From: Oscheius dolichura
Taxonomy: Eukaryota > Nematoda > Chromadorea > Rhabditida > Rhabditidae
DNA length: 64,000 bases
Direction of reading: 5' to 3'
NCBI GenBank assembly: GCA_932521035.1
Contig: OW051497.1
Location: forward strand, 8,184,001 to 8,248,000
Below are positions 10,885-29,025 of this stretch, piece after piece. The notes under the pieces were generated by a model. That model had not been told where the DNA came from and searched no databases. It worked only from the letters and a program-made list of their open reading frames with translations. Position 1 is the stretch's first letter; each line of letters opens with the position of its first letter. Both the position numbers and the translations under genes were made by a program.

Positions 10885-13251
10885 ATGCAGATACGACCTT
10901 TGTGGTTGCTTTTATCTATTATTACCTGTAGTTTTGCTATTTATACTCGAGAGGCTAAAGCGAAGAAAGGAAAATTTTTCATCTATCATCTTCATTCCGG
11001 GTCATTATTTAATCAAACAGGTAGGTGCTCTAATTAGTTGGGGATTTAATGTTACCTACATTACTAATTCCAAATCTCTCGGTTGTGCAGCTCGAATTTT
11101 GAAGTCAAAATTCGTATATTTCTTGAAAAAATACGACCAGGCTCAAAATAACGAGCTTGCGTCACCGTCTGCTATCTTAAAACAGGGTGTGTCTAGAATA
11201 TATACAATGAATGCTGTGTAGAATCCCCAATAAACCCGTTTTAAAGGTTTTAGGCATCTATATTCATCCAACTACTCTTCAAAGGGGATTAACCACGAAA
11301 CGGGAATCACAAATTTCCGAGTGAAGCTAAAATTAACGGGGATGATAAACGCATATTTTTACACTTAGAAATCTTCCTGCGCGACCATTTTTAAAGATTG
11401 AGTCTATTAAAAACTGCCCTTTTAGTTCCTGTAAAATGGTCAGCAACAATCAAAGGCAGGCCAGCTCTTCCCCAGTGGTTACACCTTCTTCCTTCGAAGC
11501 ATGCCCCTCTGGCCTATCTCATAGGTACTTGTTTTGATTTCAGTTTTATAGTCTTTCTTCTTCAGGTACCCCAATCACAACAGCAAGACAGGTTAATATT
11601 CATATAATAGCCAAAAGAATTGACACCTTTGTTAGCCAGCACTTCTATCTAATATTTAGTCTAGAAGAAGATGGTGAGGCCTTTATCCGATCATAAATAG
11701 AACGTAATCCTTTCAGAGAATTTCACTAAGTCAACAACACAATTATTTGATCTCAACATTAAAAATATAGATGCCGAGGATTTAATAAATGACCGAACTG
11801 GATTAATAAGTTAGTTTTAGGGCAACGAAATCCTTTTAAAACAAATTGTGTTCAGGTAGATTAGAGAAGTCAATTTCGGATACTTTCAAAGGAAAACTGG
11901 TTAATCCATACATTTACAACATTCAAAGCGAAATTCCTGTTGAAAAGCGGCAGAATCTACGTTATGAAAAATTTGGGTAAGTAGTTCTTTACAATCTTCC
12001 ATGATTATGTAGATATCCTAATAGAAAATAAGCCATTGCAGTTGGGAAAGGGTAAATTTAATTAAGAAATCTTCAATAAATGTCGCTATTCGCAGAATTT
12101 CCGCTTTTGCCTTGTAGTAAATATTTCTCTATATTTCCCCCCTTTCCACTGATCTCCGTTCGTTTCAGATGTATCGTCTCCGTCGGTACTCAAAGAGGAT
12201 TTTATCCGAACGTCTATACCCTAGTTCAAAATCTGCGATCTAAGCCGAATTATTGCAAAAACGCCAACCAAGTCGTCGTTAATCGCTTCTTTGCCCCAAC
12301 GTTTCAAATTGATTGGTGCAGGACGGAACTGGTACTGTATTGGAGTACATCAGCAAGGAGTATTTGTTTAGAAAAATATTACCCTTCTCCACGAATTGGC
12401 GGATATGGACGCAGCAGAAAAGCATGTAGTGCAGCCGGTGGACATCGAAACAAACAAGGTGCCACTAACCTTTTACGGGAAATGACCAAAATAGTGTGCC
12501 CTAGTCTAGGGATTAACCTTTAACCCATTCTGAATTCAATAAACCAAGATACAACTTTGTCTTATTTCAGGGATTACCACCCACACCTCCATCGGACTAT
12601 TATACCGAGCGTGGAAGCTGGTGGTACTTCGGGCTGATCTTCCCGGCTTTCGGATTTATTGCTTTCATTGTCCTTTTAATACTGACGTACATCTTCTTTG
12701 GAAAACGCACAGGGCAGGATCACCGGGATCGCAACACGCCAAAGTAGGAGCTTCTGGGAATTACAAGGAAATGCGTCCTTTGCAGAGATCAGCTGGAGGA
12801 GTTCATCAGTGTACGAGAAAGTCAGCGCCATCTGAGGGAATTGTCGGTCCAAAGACAACTACTTCTTATGGCTCATGAACGAGACAATTCTGCTGTCCCT
12901 TCCGGTAGGGGTCTCCAGTTTAATCAAAATACCAAATTTAAGGAATTCACTCCTTCCTCCAGCCGAAGAGCAGAGCTCCAACAAGTATCAGCGGCTCAAC
13001 TCGTTTCAGTAAAAGCGCCAGTAGGCTGAACGATCAGAACAGTAAGGCTTTATAGCTTTTGAGCCTCTTTTCCAGTTCCGGAAGACATGACCCCTGGAGA
13101 AAATCTTCCGGTTGGCAAACAGACTGTAGCAGAAGCAGCCAAACAGTGCGGCAGCTCCCTACATTTATATAGAAATCCGCTGGATTCTGAATCCGAGGAA
13201 GACAACGACACCGACAGCCTTGAGGAGAAATATCCTCATCACGGGCATTGA
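10885..13251 (+). CDS. alpha/epsilon-sarcoglycan
   Basis: A single-pass membrane glycoprotein of the sarcoglycan complex, which joins the dystrophin complex to the extracellular side of the muscle membrane (family knowledge). The start codon opens a signal peptide, MQIRPLWLLLSIITCSF. Recognisable blocks follow in the family order: PALPQWLHLLP (compare the conserved DLPRWLRY), a block around 11575-11690 ending YLIFSLEEDG, and a Cys-bearing segment ending APTFQIDWC, the most diagnostic motif. Then come KNITLLHELADMD, a proline-rich stalk and a membrane helix (YFGLIFPAFGFIAFIVLLIL). The cytoplasmic region reads KRTGQDHRDRNTPK and DQLEEFISVRESQRHLREL. The tail is uncertain. One splice choice ends near 13011 with NKYQRLNSFQ. 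Another, with 38- and 34-nt introns, reaches an acidic tail ending YPHHGH at 13251. Several introns in the middle were placed by resemblance. Confidence 0.87.
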
Positions 13252-13253
13252 AC

Positions 13254-13259
13254 AATAAA
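13254..13259 (+). terminator. poly(A) signal of the sarcoglycan gene
   Basis: AATAAA begins 3 nt after the longer isoform's stop codon. The oppositely oriented gene ends only about 50 nt away, at 13310. Confidence 0.55.
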
Positions 13260-13309
13260 GATTAATGTCTTTACTCTAAAGAGAAAAGTGAGGGGGCTTC
13301 TAAGTTCTT

Positions 13310-14055
13310 CTATACATCTTCAGTCTCGACGCTTCTCTCAGCCGGGATAATAACGGCTTCTAGAACATGAAAATATCATTTGTAGTGCTTTCCTACCTCC
13401 GTTTGTATTCAGTTCTACGCGATAAATATCGCGAGCTGCTGCCCGACGTAGCTCGCTATACCTCCCTCGGAGATAAGCAAAGGCCCCAGGGAGGAAGATC
13501 CTACAGGCTACGAGGAACATAGCAATCATGAGAAGGATCAGTATGGCGGAGAAGAAGAGAGCCACGATGACCGCTTCCATTGTGGGTCCTGCAGCGAAGG
13601 GGTTGGTTTTCTCCCTCTCGTAGACTAGGTTCTGAGAGAGGAAGGAGTCGCCGAGCATAACTTCCTAAAACGGCTAGTCTTAAAAAAGAAACAAAGCAGC
13701 ATAATCTACCAAATTTCGTGTGTTTTTGAAAAGAGATAAAGGGAAATGACTTGTCAAACAGCAATTCAACGTCTGTGTTGTAAAATGTTATTACTACCCC
13801 GCCGTGAACCCAGAATTTGTGCGAGAACGTTTACCAGACGAGGAGTTGAATACACCTCCTTTGACAACAAGCAGCTAAAAACTTACTTCATTCTTCTTCG
13901 AGTCGAAGACCCATTCAGAAACCTGTAGAAACATCCTCGCCCGGTAAAAGTGGTGAGAAAGAATGAGAAGAATGTGAACATCCAACAGTCACCGTGTTCA
14001 CGCCCAAATCCGTCTCCGGGACAACGGATTTTTCCAGCTCAGGCGGCTTTGCTTA
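13310..14055 (-). CDS. small single-pass membrane protein, unidentified
   Basis: The 3' half is well supported. An exon at about 13667-13398 encodes EVMLGDSFLSQNLVYEREK, then a strong membrane helix (VIVALFFSAILILLMIAMFL) and a basic cytoplasmic start (CRIFLPGAFAYLRGRYSELRR). A 37-nt intron leads to the last exon, ending PAERSVETEDV at 13310. Upstream, in-phase exons can be proposed at about 13791-13698 (TLNCCLTSHFPLSLF), 13923-13888 (VSEWVFDSKKNE) and about 14049-13993 (KPPELEKSVVPETDLGVNT). No signal peptide or start codon was located. The gene lies tail to tail with the sarcoglycan gene. I do not recognise the family. The orientation suggests a type I protein with a short tail. Confidence 0.55.
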
Positions 14056-14504
14056 GGATTAATTCGATCAAGTGATTAGAAAATAACAGCATTTACTGGA
14101 CGACGACAGTCAACAGATGCTAACACACCGGAAGCGGGATGATTCATTGCAAATGTCTTTATACTCTTGACCAATTGCATTGGCAATTCGAGTTCGGGCC
14201 AGAGGTATGCTTTGGTTCAACGGTCTTTTCTTAGTAATCACTTCTCATTTGATGTTACTTTTCGATTCATCATTTGGTGATTTTAACTGATCTGATATTA
14301 AATAAAGCTTTCCTTTCCAGCGTAACATACAAGGAGCTTGGGAATGATCTTCATTTTTGCTAGTTTTTGTCAACCAGTGAAACATTATTTTTTTTCTAGA
14401 AGACGTCTAGAAGAAGACTAGAAACGTTTTAGACAATTTATTTTGAAAAATATAACGTTGCAACAAATCTTGAAAATTGATGTCCGTTTCGCTCATAGAA
14501 CCAA

Positions 14505-17335
14505 ATAAATTTTAATTCGGTAACAATGAAAATGACGGCGTTCGAATTGGATGATTGACATAGCGGTAACGTCGTCATAGTAGTAAGGAGCTCCGACTAC
14601 TTTGATAGTAGGGCAGTCCCACCAAGTATCGGTGGCTCGCACTATCGCGTAGCCGTGGACAAGGTGGTCAGTAAGGATTTTATCAAGAAATTGTTCTCGT
14701 AACTTATGTAGTATGTATACCTTCTCATCGTACAGCGAGCTGAAATTGTCTCTTAGAGTAAGCCATGAAATCTGTAACCAATTTTAAGCTTTTTACATTC
14801 AAAAACTAGACAACTATGAATAAAGTCTAAAGTTTGCAAAGCCCTGTTTTCCTTCTCTGGACGAAACTTACAGTAATAGATGCTGTAAAGTCTCATTGAT
14901 TGTATTGATAGGGGTGCGCATTCCTATAATAATACGATCTCCAATTTTTCCTAAAATTATGAGTTCGATAACAGGCTCGGAATTGTGGTAGAATTCGATA
15001 ATCTGTGTCCTGGTTAGCTGTGGCAACCACGATTCCCTGGTACGAATAACTGAACAGATTATTTGATAAAAGCCGCAAAATGCATGAGGAGGTTCTCGAC
15101 TATTACGAAGCCTTTTAGTATACAATGTGATGATGCTTTTTGAAACTCCTTGAACGGTATAATCTGGCGAAGCAAGAGGGATATGCAATCGTTGAGAAAG
15201 CAGGCTTGTTTCTCACAAAATAACTTACATTGGCAGTTCGGTAGTTTCCATTTCTTTGTCAATCTTGCTGAAAACATTGTCTATATTCAGCTCTTCTCGT
15301 TTTTTGGAGAGGAGATGGGTTTCTGCTATTTGAACATAGACCGAGGGCCAGGCGGATTCCTGAAACATGTTAGTTTGCAAGAACCTGAAAATTAAAAAAC
15401 CCTTGAAAAAGACTCACAAGTGAAGTCCTGATATACCGTGTGGTCGGATATTATTGTTATCTCCCTCTCCACTGTGTTGAGGTAGTCATCGACACTCTGT
15501 TGGGCATCCTGGTATATCATTTTTGCACACAATGGCGCAATAAAGGCCTGACATATAAAAATAAAAGGAAATTGGAGCTATATTACTATATCCAACAGCT
15601 GCAAATTCAATCTTCTTGTGAATGATAAACTAAAGGCGTTCTTGTATTTTGACAATTGCAGCAGATTTTTCATGATGCAGCTAGAAAATTAATGTATATT
15701 CTGTGTTGTTTACTTGTCTAGTGGCTCTTCTCTGAACTGCTTCGACTTCGGTATGATACTTTTAAGATGCTTGCATAAGATTTCCATCCCTTTCTCGTAG
15801 GATGGGAAAGTAGTTGTGAGTATTTTTTCTGGCACGGAAATCTTTGTCCCATTCCCCATAGTTTCTTCAAACATTTCGGCTATTTCGGCGAAGTCTTAAT
15901 CATCATTGACAACATAATCACATATACTTACCTGTCATGTAGTGGTCTGCATTCATTGCTTCTTTCTTCTGCACCTTCATTCATTGTTCTGGATAAGAAC
16001 TGGCGTCGCAGAACCCACTTGTGAACTTGTTGCGGAGGTTCTGGTTTGTTGCATTGTTCGTATAGATTCCTACGCAACCACTAAATTCTAATGTACCGAG
16101 CGGGTAGGGACGTCCCCGGACTGTGTTGTGTAACTCGCACTTTCTTTGACTAATAGAGCAGTTTTTTCGAACTAGTTTTTGTTTTTTATGGTGGAATACT
16201 TTTGGCAGCAGGCGTCTTTTGTCGCGAACTCACTTAATGCTCGCTAAACGCGGAGGTAGTTAACGTGGGGAGCCTCGTGCTTTACTCACGACTCTGTCTG
16301 TGTATGGTGTGCACGATTATCACGTATATTATGCACGTATATAAACGTACTAACCTGTAGCAAAGAAGTGGGTGATCAAAAAACAAATGCGTTACGGTGA
16401 ATTCGGTGTTTCTTACTTGTCGCCGTCTCTACATTTATTTGTATAGTTCTCCTTGTATCCGTTGTCTTTATTGAGAACGGGGTTTAGCATCCGAGATGTG
16501 AAGTTTTTCATATTTCCCAGTGGCTCAAAGAATGAAAACTCAGTATTTTTTTAGGCATATCGCATATAATTCTGCAGAGGACTTTTCACCACGCTTTAAT
16601 TCGACCAGGGCAACTTTTCTTGTTTTTTTTTTAAAGTAAAAAGCAGTATTTATTTCTTTTAGATCACACAGAGAAACAAGATAAAGATTTCATTACACCC
16701 TGCTGTTATCCCTGGTTGGTAGCCCCTTTAAAGTTTTCGTGCTTACCTTTCTGTATAGATTTTGAGACGCTCTCCCTGAAATCATTTGTCCAGACGCACG
16801 AATACGGACTTCATTCATTTTGAAGAGATATTCAGTTCTCTCTTTTAATTCTATCAGTCCTTGGTACTGTGTTCTCCTGAAATGTGCCATAATTAGGTAT
16901 ATAACATTCTTGAGTTACCGCTGGGTTTAAGTCGTTCATAAGGACTGTTGCAAACGGAAGTAGAGCCTTCGATACCAACGCGGCCTGTGGACCCATAAGA
17001 TGTACACCGAGTAGCACATCAGCAGTTCCGCTGGATGCAGCCGCGATTGCACTTACCGCATTATTAATAAGTGGGACTGAAATTTCTTTTAATCTATTTG
17101 GTTGGAAATTTACTATTAAAAGGTTTTCTTGCAGTTTAAATTCAACCTTTTTGACATTTTAAGCCGCAAATGGTGGGGCGGAATTTGAATCAGTGATTGT
17201 AGTTTGTTTCTCGCATTAAATTTCAATTTTGTGAAAACTACTACAAATTTCGTGGTCTGCTTCATAGTGAAGTTGAAGAGAAGATGAAGAGAATTTTCCA
17301 TAGTCAAGGTACTTTTTGAGGGCATCTTGTTTTAC
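14505..17335 (-). CDS. unidentified multi-exon gene, possibly degraded
   Basis: Many stretches on the minus strand look like real coding exons with GT-AG borders, in this order: VEFKLQENLL through LLGVHLMGPQAALVSKALLP to NDLNPAV (about 17145-16925), LIELKERTEYLFKMNEVRIR (about 16870-16745), VALVELKRGEKSSAELYA (about 16620-16550), EFSFFEPLGNMKNFTS (about 16545-16420), RNLYEQCNKPEPPQQ (about 16075-15940), SVPEKILTTTFPSYEKGMEI (about 15893-15718), AFIAPLCAKMIYQDAQQ (about 15550-15445), ESAWPSVYVQIAETHLLSKK (about 15365-15235), TRTQIIEFYHNSEPVIEL (about 15040-14870), and EKVYILHKLREQFLDKILTD through ATDTWWDCPTIKVV (about 14775-14505). I could not place this family. At two joins, near 16900 and 16548, the neighbouring frames do not connect by any obvious intron. 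Sequence errors, unusual introns or decay are all possible. Confidence 0.5.
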
Positions 17336-18014
17336 CTTGCCGGCAAACTTCTCAAAATCCTCTCAAAATCCTCCGGCTCTTTTTGGCTCAGTTATACTGT
17401 CTCCTTGGGTTCCATTTCTGCCTTCTTTTATGACACCTTCCAGCTTTTCGTCCCGTTGATCCTCTCCCCTCGCGCCTTCAGCCCTTTGGTCCTCTTCAGG
17501 TATTAATCTGTGTTATCCAGTAAAAACGGATTCAGCCCACTTATACTGAGTCCGTTTTTGATGAATCCAGCTATACTGTCACCAGGCGTAGGTAGGCATA
17601 ACCTGACAAACTCCTTGAATTTTGTCAGCAGAATCGGTCCAAATCTTTTCAGCAAATCCCCTCGTGCTTTCCCCAGTCACTCTCTCCCCTATGATTTTAA
17701 GCCCTCAAGTTTTGACTCCAATTATTTTGAGTTCTATGGTAAGAATACTGTTCAATACAGGAAACAGGAAGCTTTTCAGACCTTGAGTCCAGTGGTCCTC
17801 AGTCCAATAGTAAGTCTTTTGGATATGTACGAAAAGAACTGTTGTCCAGGCACTGTCTCCGTTCGTGCTGAGTCCACTGGTCCTTAGTCCTGCCGTACTG
17901 TCCCCTTCAATCACCGGAGCCCTTATTTTAAGTCCCTACGCATTATCGCCTATCATCGCTTCGCCTCCCATAGGAGGTGGAATACTGTTCGCCTCCCCCG
18001 GCTTCCTTAGTTGA
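17303..18014 (+). CDS. MLT-10-like LSP-repeat protein, C-terminal repeat region
   Basis: Six exons joined by 35- to 41-nt introns (17303-17408, 17444-17499, 17536-17591, 17629-17738, 17780-17809, 17850-18014) encode the repeat region typical of the nematode MLT-10 moulting-cycle family. Segments include [61 protein letters not shown] and [18 protein letters not shown], ending [15 protein letters not shown] and ASPGFLS. Each repeat is about five residues, Leu-Ser-Pro plus two. Family members act in the hypodermis during cuticle shedding (family knowledge). The moulting-cycle domain that normally precedes the repeats was not found. Directly upstream lies the 5' end of a gene on the other strand. 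The start at 17303 is only where the frame opens, so this may be a truncated copy or a repeat-only relative. Confidence 0.82.
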
Positions 18015-18406
18015 ACGGGAAAAGGAGGGAAGTCTTCCCCTCTCCTATAGAATTAGAGCTGCTGCCGGTACGAAGATTACGTGGTTTATTGTTGCAATTG
18101 TTTCTGTTTATCTGCTAATTAAGTAAATATTTTACTGTTATTGCTGGATGACTGCATAACGCATAAACATCCAGCAGTGGTCAAATCTCATATTGTCGCA
18201 ATACATATGCCGCGGCTGAGGATTGGTGAATTCCTTTTATAAAACAGCTACCAAATATTTTCTAAATGTATTGTACTTTCTTATACACTGCGTAACAAAA
18301 TGATAGAGCCACCCCCATTTTTGGAGGTAGCGCTCGATCTTCGGAGTTTCAGGAAACGAGGTTATCTTTATCGTTTTTTTCCTCAAAAAGTAGCCCAGAA
18401 AACAAA

Positions 18407-18625
18407 ATGGTGAATCTGCGCTCATTTCCTATTCTAATCTGCGCTCATTTCCTATTCTTGGTAGACTGGCAAGCTTGGAAGGCGGATGCAATTTTCGAAC
18501 ATCTCTTAAAAAGCAAAAAAATTGGATTTTATCTTTGCAAGAATAACAAGTACACGGATTGTGCCAGATCAAAATGTCAGAAGTGTTTATCTGACAGTTC
18601 CAGCCCTAAACGAACAAACTTGTAA
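18407..18625 (+). CDS. candidate small secreted Cys-rich peptide
   Basis: An intronless 72-codon frame from an ATG. The first residues are hydrophobic (RSFPILICAHFLFLV) and resemble a signal peptide. A short basic region follows, then a cysteine cluster, YLCKNNKYTDCARSKCQKC, with spacing C-x7-C-x4-C-x2-C, and a basic tail. AATAAA lies 16 nt after the stop. A perfect 23-bp tandem duplication (18413-18458) builds the hydrophobic region in two different frames. No homologue is recognised. Coding status rests on the ATG, the signal-like start, the cysteines and the poly(A) signal only. Confidence 0.42.
   Translation: MVNLRSFPILICAHFLFLVDWQAWKADAIFEHLLKSKKIGFYLCKNNKYTDCARSKCQKCLSDSSSPKRTNL
18413..18458 (+). 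repeat. perfect 23-bp tandem duplication
   Basis: Bases 18413-18435 and 18436-18458 are identical. The unit includes GCGCTCATTTCCTATTCT. The length is not a multiple of three, so the two copies are read in different frames within the small peptide gene. Confidence 0.95.
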
Positions 18626-18641
18626 ATCTTCCTTTTGTTAC

Positions 18642-18647
18642 AATAAA
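18642..18647 (+). terminator. poly(A) signal of the small peptide gene
   Basis: AATAAA shortly after the stop at 18625. Confidence 0.45.
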
Positions 18648-19182
18648 TGAGCCTGAAACCTCCTAAAAGGGCGCCTCGTTGTGTGGTAGAAAGAACAAGA
18701 TATGGGTGAATAAAACTTTTTATTAAAACTTTATTTTTTAAAAAACTTTATGTGCGAAAGAGAAGCAGAATGTAAAGCAGGGAAAAGGAGGACTAGAATG
18801 GTGAAACCCGCGCAGCTCGGCCGCGATATGTACAGCGCCTACGCTACGCAAAACAATGAAAGGAACAGAGCGGTATGACAGGGGAAAGAGGACTAACGGC
18901 CTCTATCCACAATCAGTATCTAGAAAGGGGTGAACTTAGAGAAAACAGACGAACAAATTGAAAGAGACTCCAGGACTATAACTGAATCGAATCGTGGGGT
19001 AAGCTCTGGCAGAAAAAAACGAGGAGAAATTGGTACTTTCAAAAAAAAAGACGAACATAAAAAAAGGGAAAACATAACAGTGAATAGGACCGGGAAAATA
19101 AATGGTGTGTGGGGTGCATAAATAAATTTTTTGATATGAGCCAGTCAAGACCCAAAGGAAAACAAATGAAAGTATATAAATC

Positions 19183-26004
<6,822 letters not shown>

Positions 26005-26844
26005 TCCGGGCCGGACAGTGCGGAGTCGAACGGGTCATACGGGACTGGACATGCCGCGTTCAGCACACCATCTTTTTCTCTACTATTTCTCTCGGCCCCG
26101 ACTCCCAATCGATATCGCCCGCCCGCACCCACCCATGGCAGCGGTCCTAGACCCTACAATTAATGCATTAGTCCTCGTTCTGCATATGATATTCTGTATA
26201 ATTATGCTGGTTATTCCTTCCCTAAACAACTATTTAATCTCAATATATCATTCAATTTTCTCCATTTTCAAAATTGGCGCCCTTCCTCCATACCTAGCAA
26301 TTTGGCTGTCGGTACCTAGCCATTATCCATTATCAGCCCTTCCCTGGACTGATTTGATCCGAATGTTTCTTCCATTTTAAACTTTTTAACGAGTTTTGTT
26401 CCCTTTTTCGATCTCAGTTCCCATATGGACAATTACGCAGCCGGACAAAGGAAGTCCACTACTAAATGGACTTCCACTTTTCAGTTCCAAGACCATTGTC
26501 CTGAGACCCTCACTAGCGCCTAAATACATCTCGCCCGCTCCAATCTCCCTTTCTCCAAATACTTTCAAGCTTCCACTTCATCTAATTTGTCAATGAATTT
26601 TCGAGTGAATATCTGCCCATTGTGACAAGGGGGAGTCATTTCTACTTTATGGCCGGAGAATTGACTAGTTCCCCTCTGTCACATTGTCCATCAGAAATGG
26701 AACTAGTTCGCCCCCGTAGTTCTACAAAAAACTGTCGACATCTATATATGAGTGACATTTGTGGGTCTCGCCCTGTCTGGTGTTCTCTTTTCCGTCTGCT
26801 TGGAAACCTTTCATTTAATATATTATTTCAGGGGGTAGGGACAG
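26005..26844. other. divergent intergenic region between GRK and Ecdysoneless
   Basis: About 840 bp between two divergent start codons, so probably a shared or back-to-back promoter region. A TTTCAG acceptor ends at 26831, 13 nt before the Ecdysoneless ATG. The open frames here show no recognisable product. Confidence 0.55.
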
Positions 26845-29025
26845 ATGGAGCCCGTTTTAGAATACTTTTTGTATAGAGGATCAGATACCACAAATGAGCA
26901 GATTAGCAAGGCGATTGTCGACTCGACAAAAGATTACGTGTTTGATGAAAACTCCATTGTTCTCACGTCGAAAGGTCAGTCATTGATTTTGTACACTTTG
27001 CATTTTCTTTTTTAGGCTATAGTGGTATTCCATTAAAAGGGAAGAGTTCCTTAAACGGGAGGCGAGACGATTTGTGGAAGATTATTGATGTCCTCTTCCA
27101 TCTGACACAACATTTCGATGGACTCGTATTCAGGTGGGTGTGTTTTGTACTCTCTCATGTTTGTTTTTAGTATTTCCACTAATGAACCAAAAGAAAATTT
27201 GTTTTTCCGAGAATGTGAAAGAAATGAAGTACTTCCAAAATGGATTCACTCTGCAGACGATTTCAATCGAAAGGTAGGAAAGCGGCGGTGAATTGGTGAA
27301 GAAGTTAAAAGTCAAGAAAGATTATCTAAATGATCTTGAAGCACTTTCGAAAAATTCCTTGCTCAAGGGCATTCTTTGTTTCAGGAGTCACAAAGGGCCT
27401 GAAGCTTAGTAGTGTTAGAAGAGTCCAGTAGTCTTCGAATACACTCCCCTTATGTACTTTAGTGACCAAACCTTTAAACGATGGAATTTACCATAATCTT
27501 TCCAATCTATTTTCTCTTAATTTTCCTTTTAGGTTTATGGATATGGAGGAGTCCTTCATCTTGTTTCACCTTTGGTAAAATCCAAATACCCCAATACCCT
27601 GGACCTTGAAATTATCAGAGCGTATCCAAGAGAGACAAGAAACATCCTAATCACCGAAGCGGTCAAGCAGGTATTCCTCAATCTTCCTTTTCTTTAAATC
27701 TTTATATTTATAGAGAATTAACATCACAGCTTCGAAAGAGTTCGGTATCAAGCGGACTAGTGTTAACTTGCCGTCGCATCTGGCATATATCGCCAAACAG
27801 AGACCGGATTTACTCAGCGCTGCCATTAGAGAGTATATGAAGAGCTCGACCAGCCACTCGGTCAGTTGTGTTTGTTCAAATAAGCTCTGTCATAACACAG
27901 TCTATCCTACTGCTGCCCTCTATAATATGCAGGGTTTCAGCTTACTGAGAGGCTACTAGACACGTTGGATTGTGTTATGGTACATGTTTGTCTCAATTCG
28001 CGTGACTTCAAATCCGTAATGGCAGTTGCCGACATTGAATCTCCTTCGGATATTGTTTCCCATCGTATAGGATGTGCACTTTTGGAGTTCGACGAGAAAT
28101 ATTCGTCTTGCCAGAATGGGGCACTCGTTGAGGGAGATGAGGCTTTCCGCACTGTGGTAGGTACCCACTTCCTAGTTTTTCCAGCTATTCTTTTGTTTAT
28201 CCCAAAAAATAACACATGCAATTCTCTTCCAGGAGGATGCGTTTGAACGGGAGAGGATGTCCTCCCTCCTCGCTGCCATTCGCGGACAACCGCAAAGTCT
28301 AGCTCATCGCTACCAAATGGCCAAGTCTCTCGTCACCCCGAAGCACCACGCTGAATGTCGGAAACTGTTCAACGGTAGGTTCAGTCCTGCCCTCTGGTCA
28401 TTATTACTTTTAAGACGGGGTTACATCCTCTTCCGATGCGCATGAATCAGCCTTTTCGGGAGATGACGAAGGCGACGCCCAAAAGATTCCACAAAAGAAA
28501 CATGTCAGCTCGAATTCCTTCATTTTCTAAGCTCCCTTATCTTCAGGTCTATAAAAAGAAACGAGGTGACCTGGGCAAAAAGAGAGAACTCGCAGCAATA
28601 TTGCCAAAAGGGCCTGCCACGTAAGCATTGGTCGCCAATTTTTAAACTCACAAAGTTATTCAGGCGTGCTCCGGCGGAAGATGAATTGCCTACTCCTACT
28701 ACGTCTGGCCAGTTGAGAAACTTTGAACGGGCTGTTAATGGTGACGATATTTACAAGGAATCCTCAGACGAGCAATCACTGGGAGAGGAAGAAGCTTCTC
28801 TGGATCTTTTTGCTCAAAAGCCGAAGGCAAACTTGGCTCTTCCCAAGATTCCCTCGCCCAGAACAGTTTGTCGCCGTCAGTTATTTAAAGAATTTTAATT
28901 TAAAGCTCTCAACCAATGGAACCGCTACCGACGAAGACGCTGGCTTCGACGTCGCCGACCTTCTGAACTCTGTCCCCCCTCTCGCTGCCAAACTCGACGA
29001 TTTTGAAGATTTTGACGATATTTAG
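26845..29025 (+). CDS. ecd: Ecdysoneless (ECD/SGT1) homologue
   Basis: ECD proteins act in pre-mRNA splicing with PRP8, with R2TP and in cell-cycle control (family knowledge). The protein begins MEPVLEYFLYRGSD. The family signature DDLWKIIDVLFHLTQHFDGL, then NEVLPKWIHSADDFNRK and YGYGGVLHLVSP, matches the ECD block around PKWLDPENSTNRVF. LPSHLAYIAKQRPDLLSAAI matches the conserved KQRPRLVAAAV segment. AFERERMSSLLAAIRGQPQS and HHAECRKLFNG follow. The last exons are acidic and end AKLDDFEDFDDI. Introns are mostly 40-50 nt, but one near 27280-27534 is longer. Exon joins between 27860 and 28720 are approximate. TTTCAG just upstream of the ATG could be a trans-splice acceptor. Confidence 0.88.

Noticed and set aside
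17510-17914. Serine/glycine-rich protein on the minus strand ([18 protein letters not shown])
   Set aside because: It is the antisense shadow of the LSP repeats encoded on the plus strand.
18240-18420. Possible Tc1/mariner-type inverted terminal repeat (TAACAAAATGATAGAGCCACC)
   Set aside because: Only one end-like sequence is seen, with no transposase, partner repeat or TA duplication.
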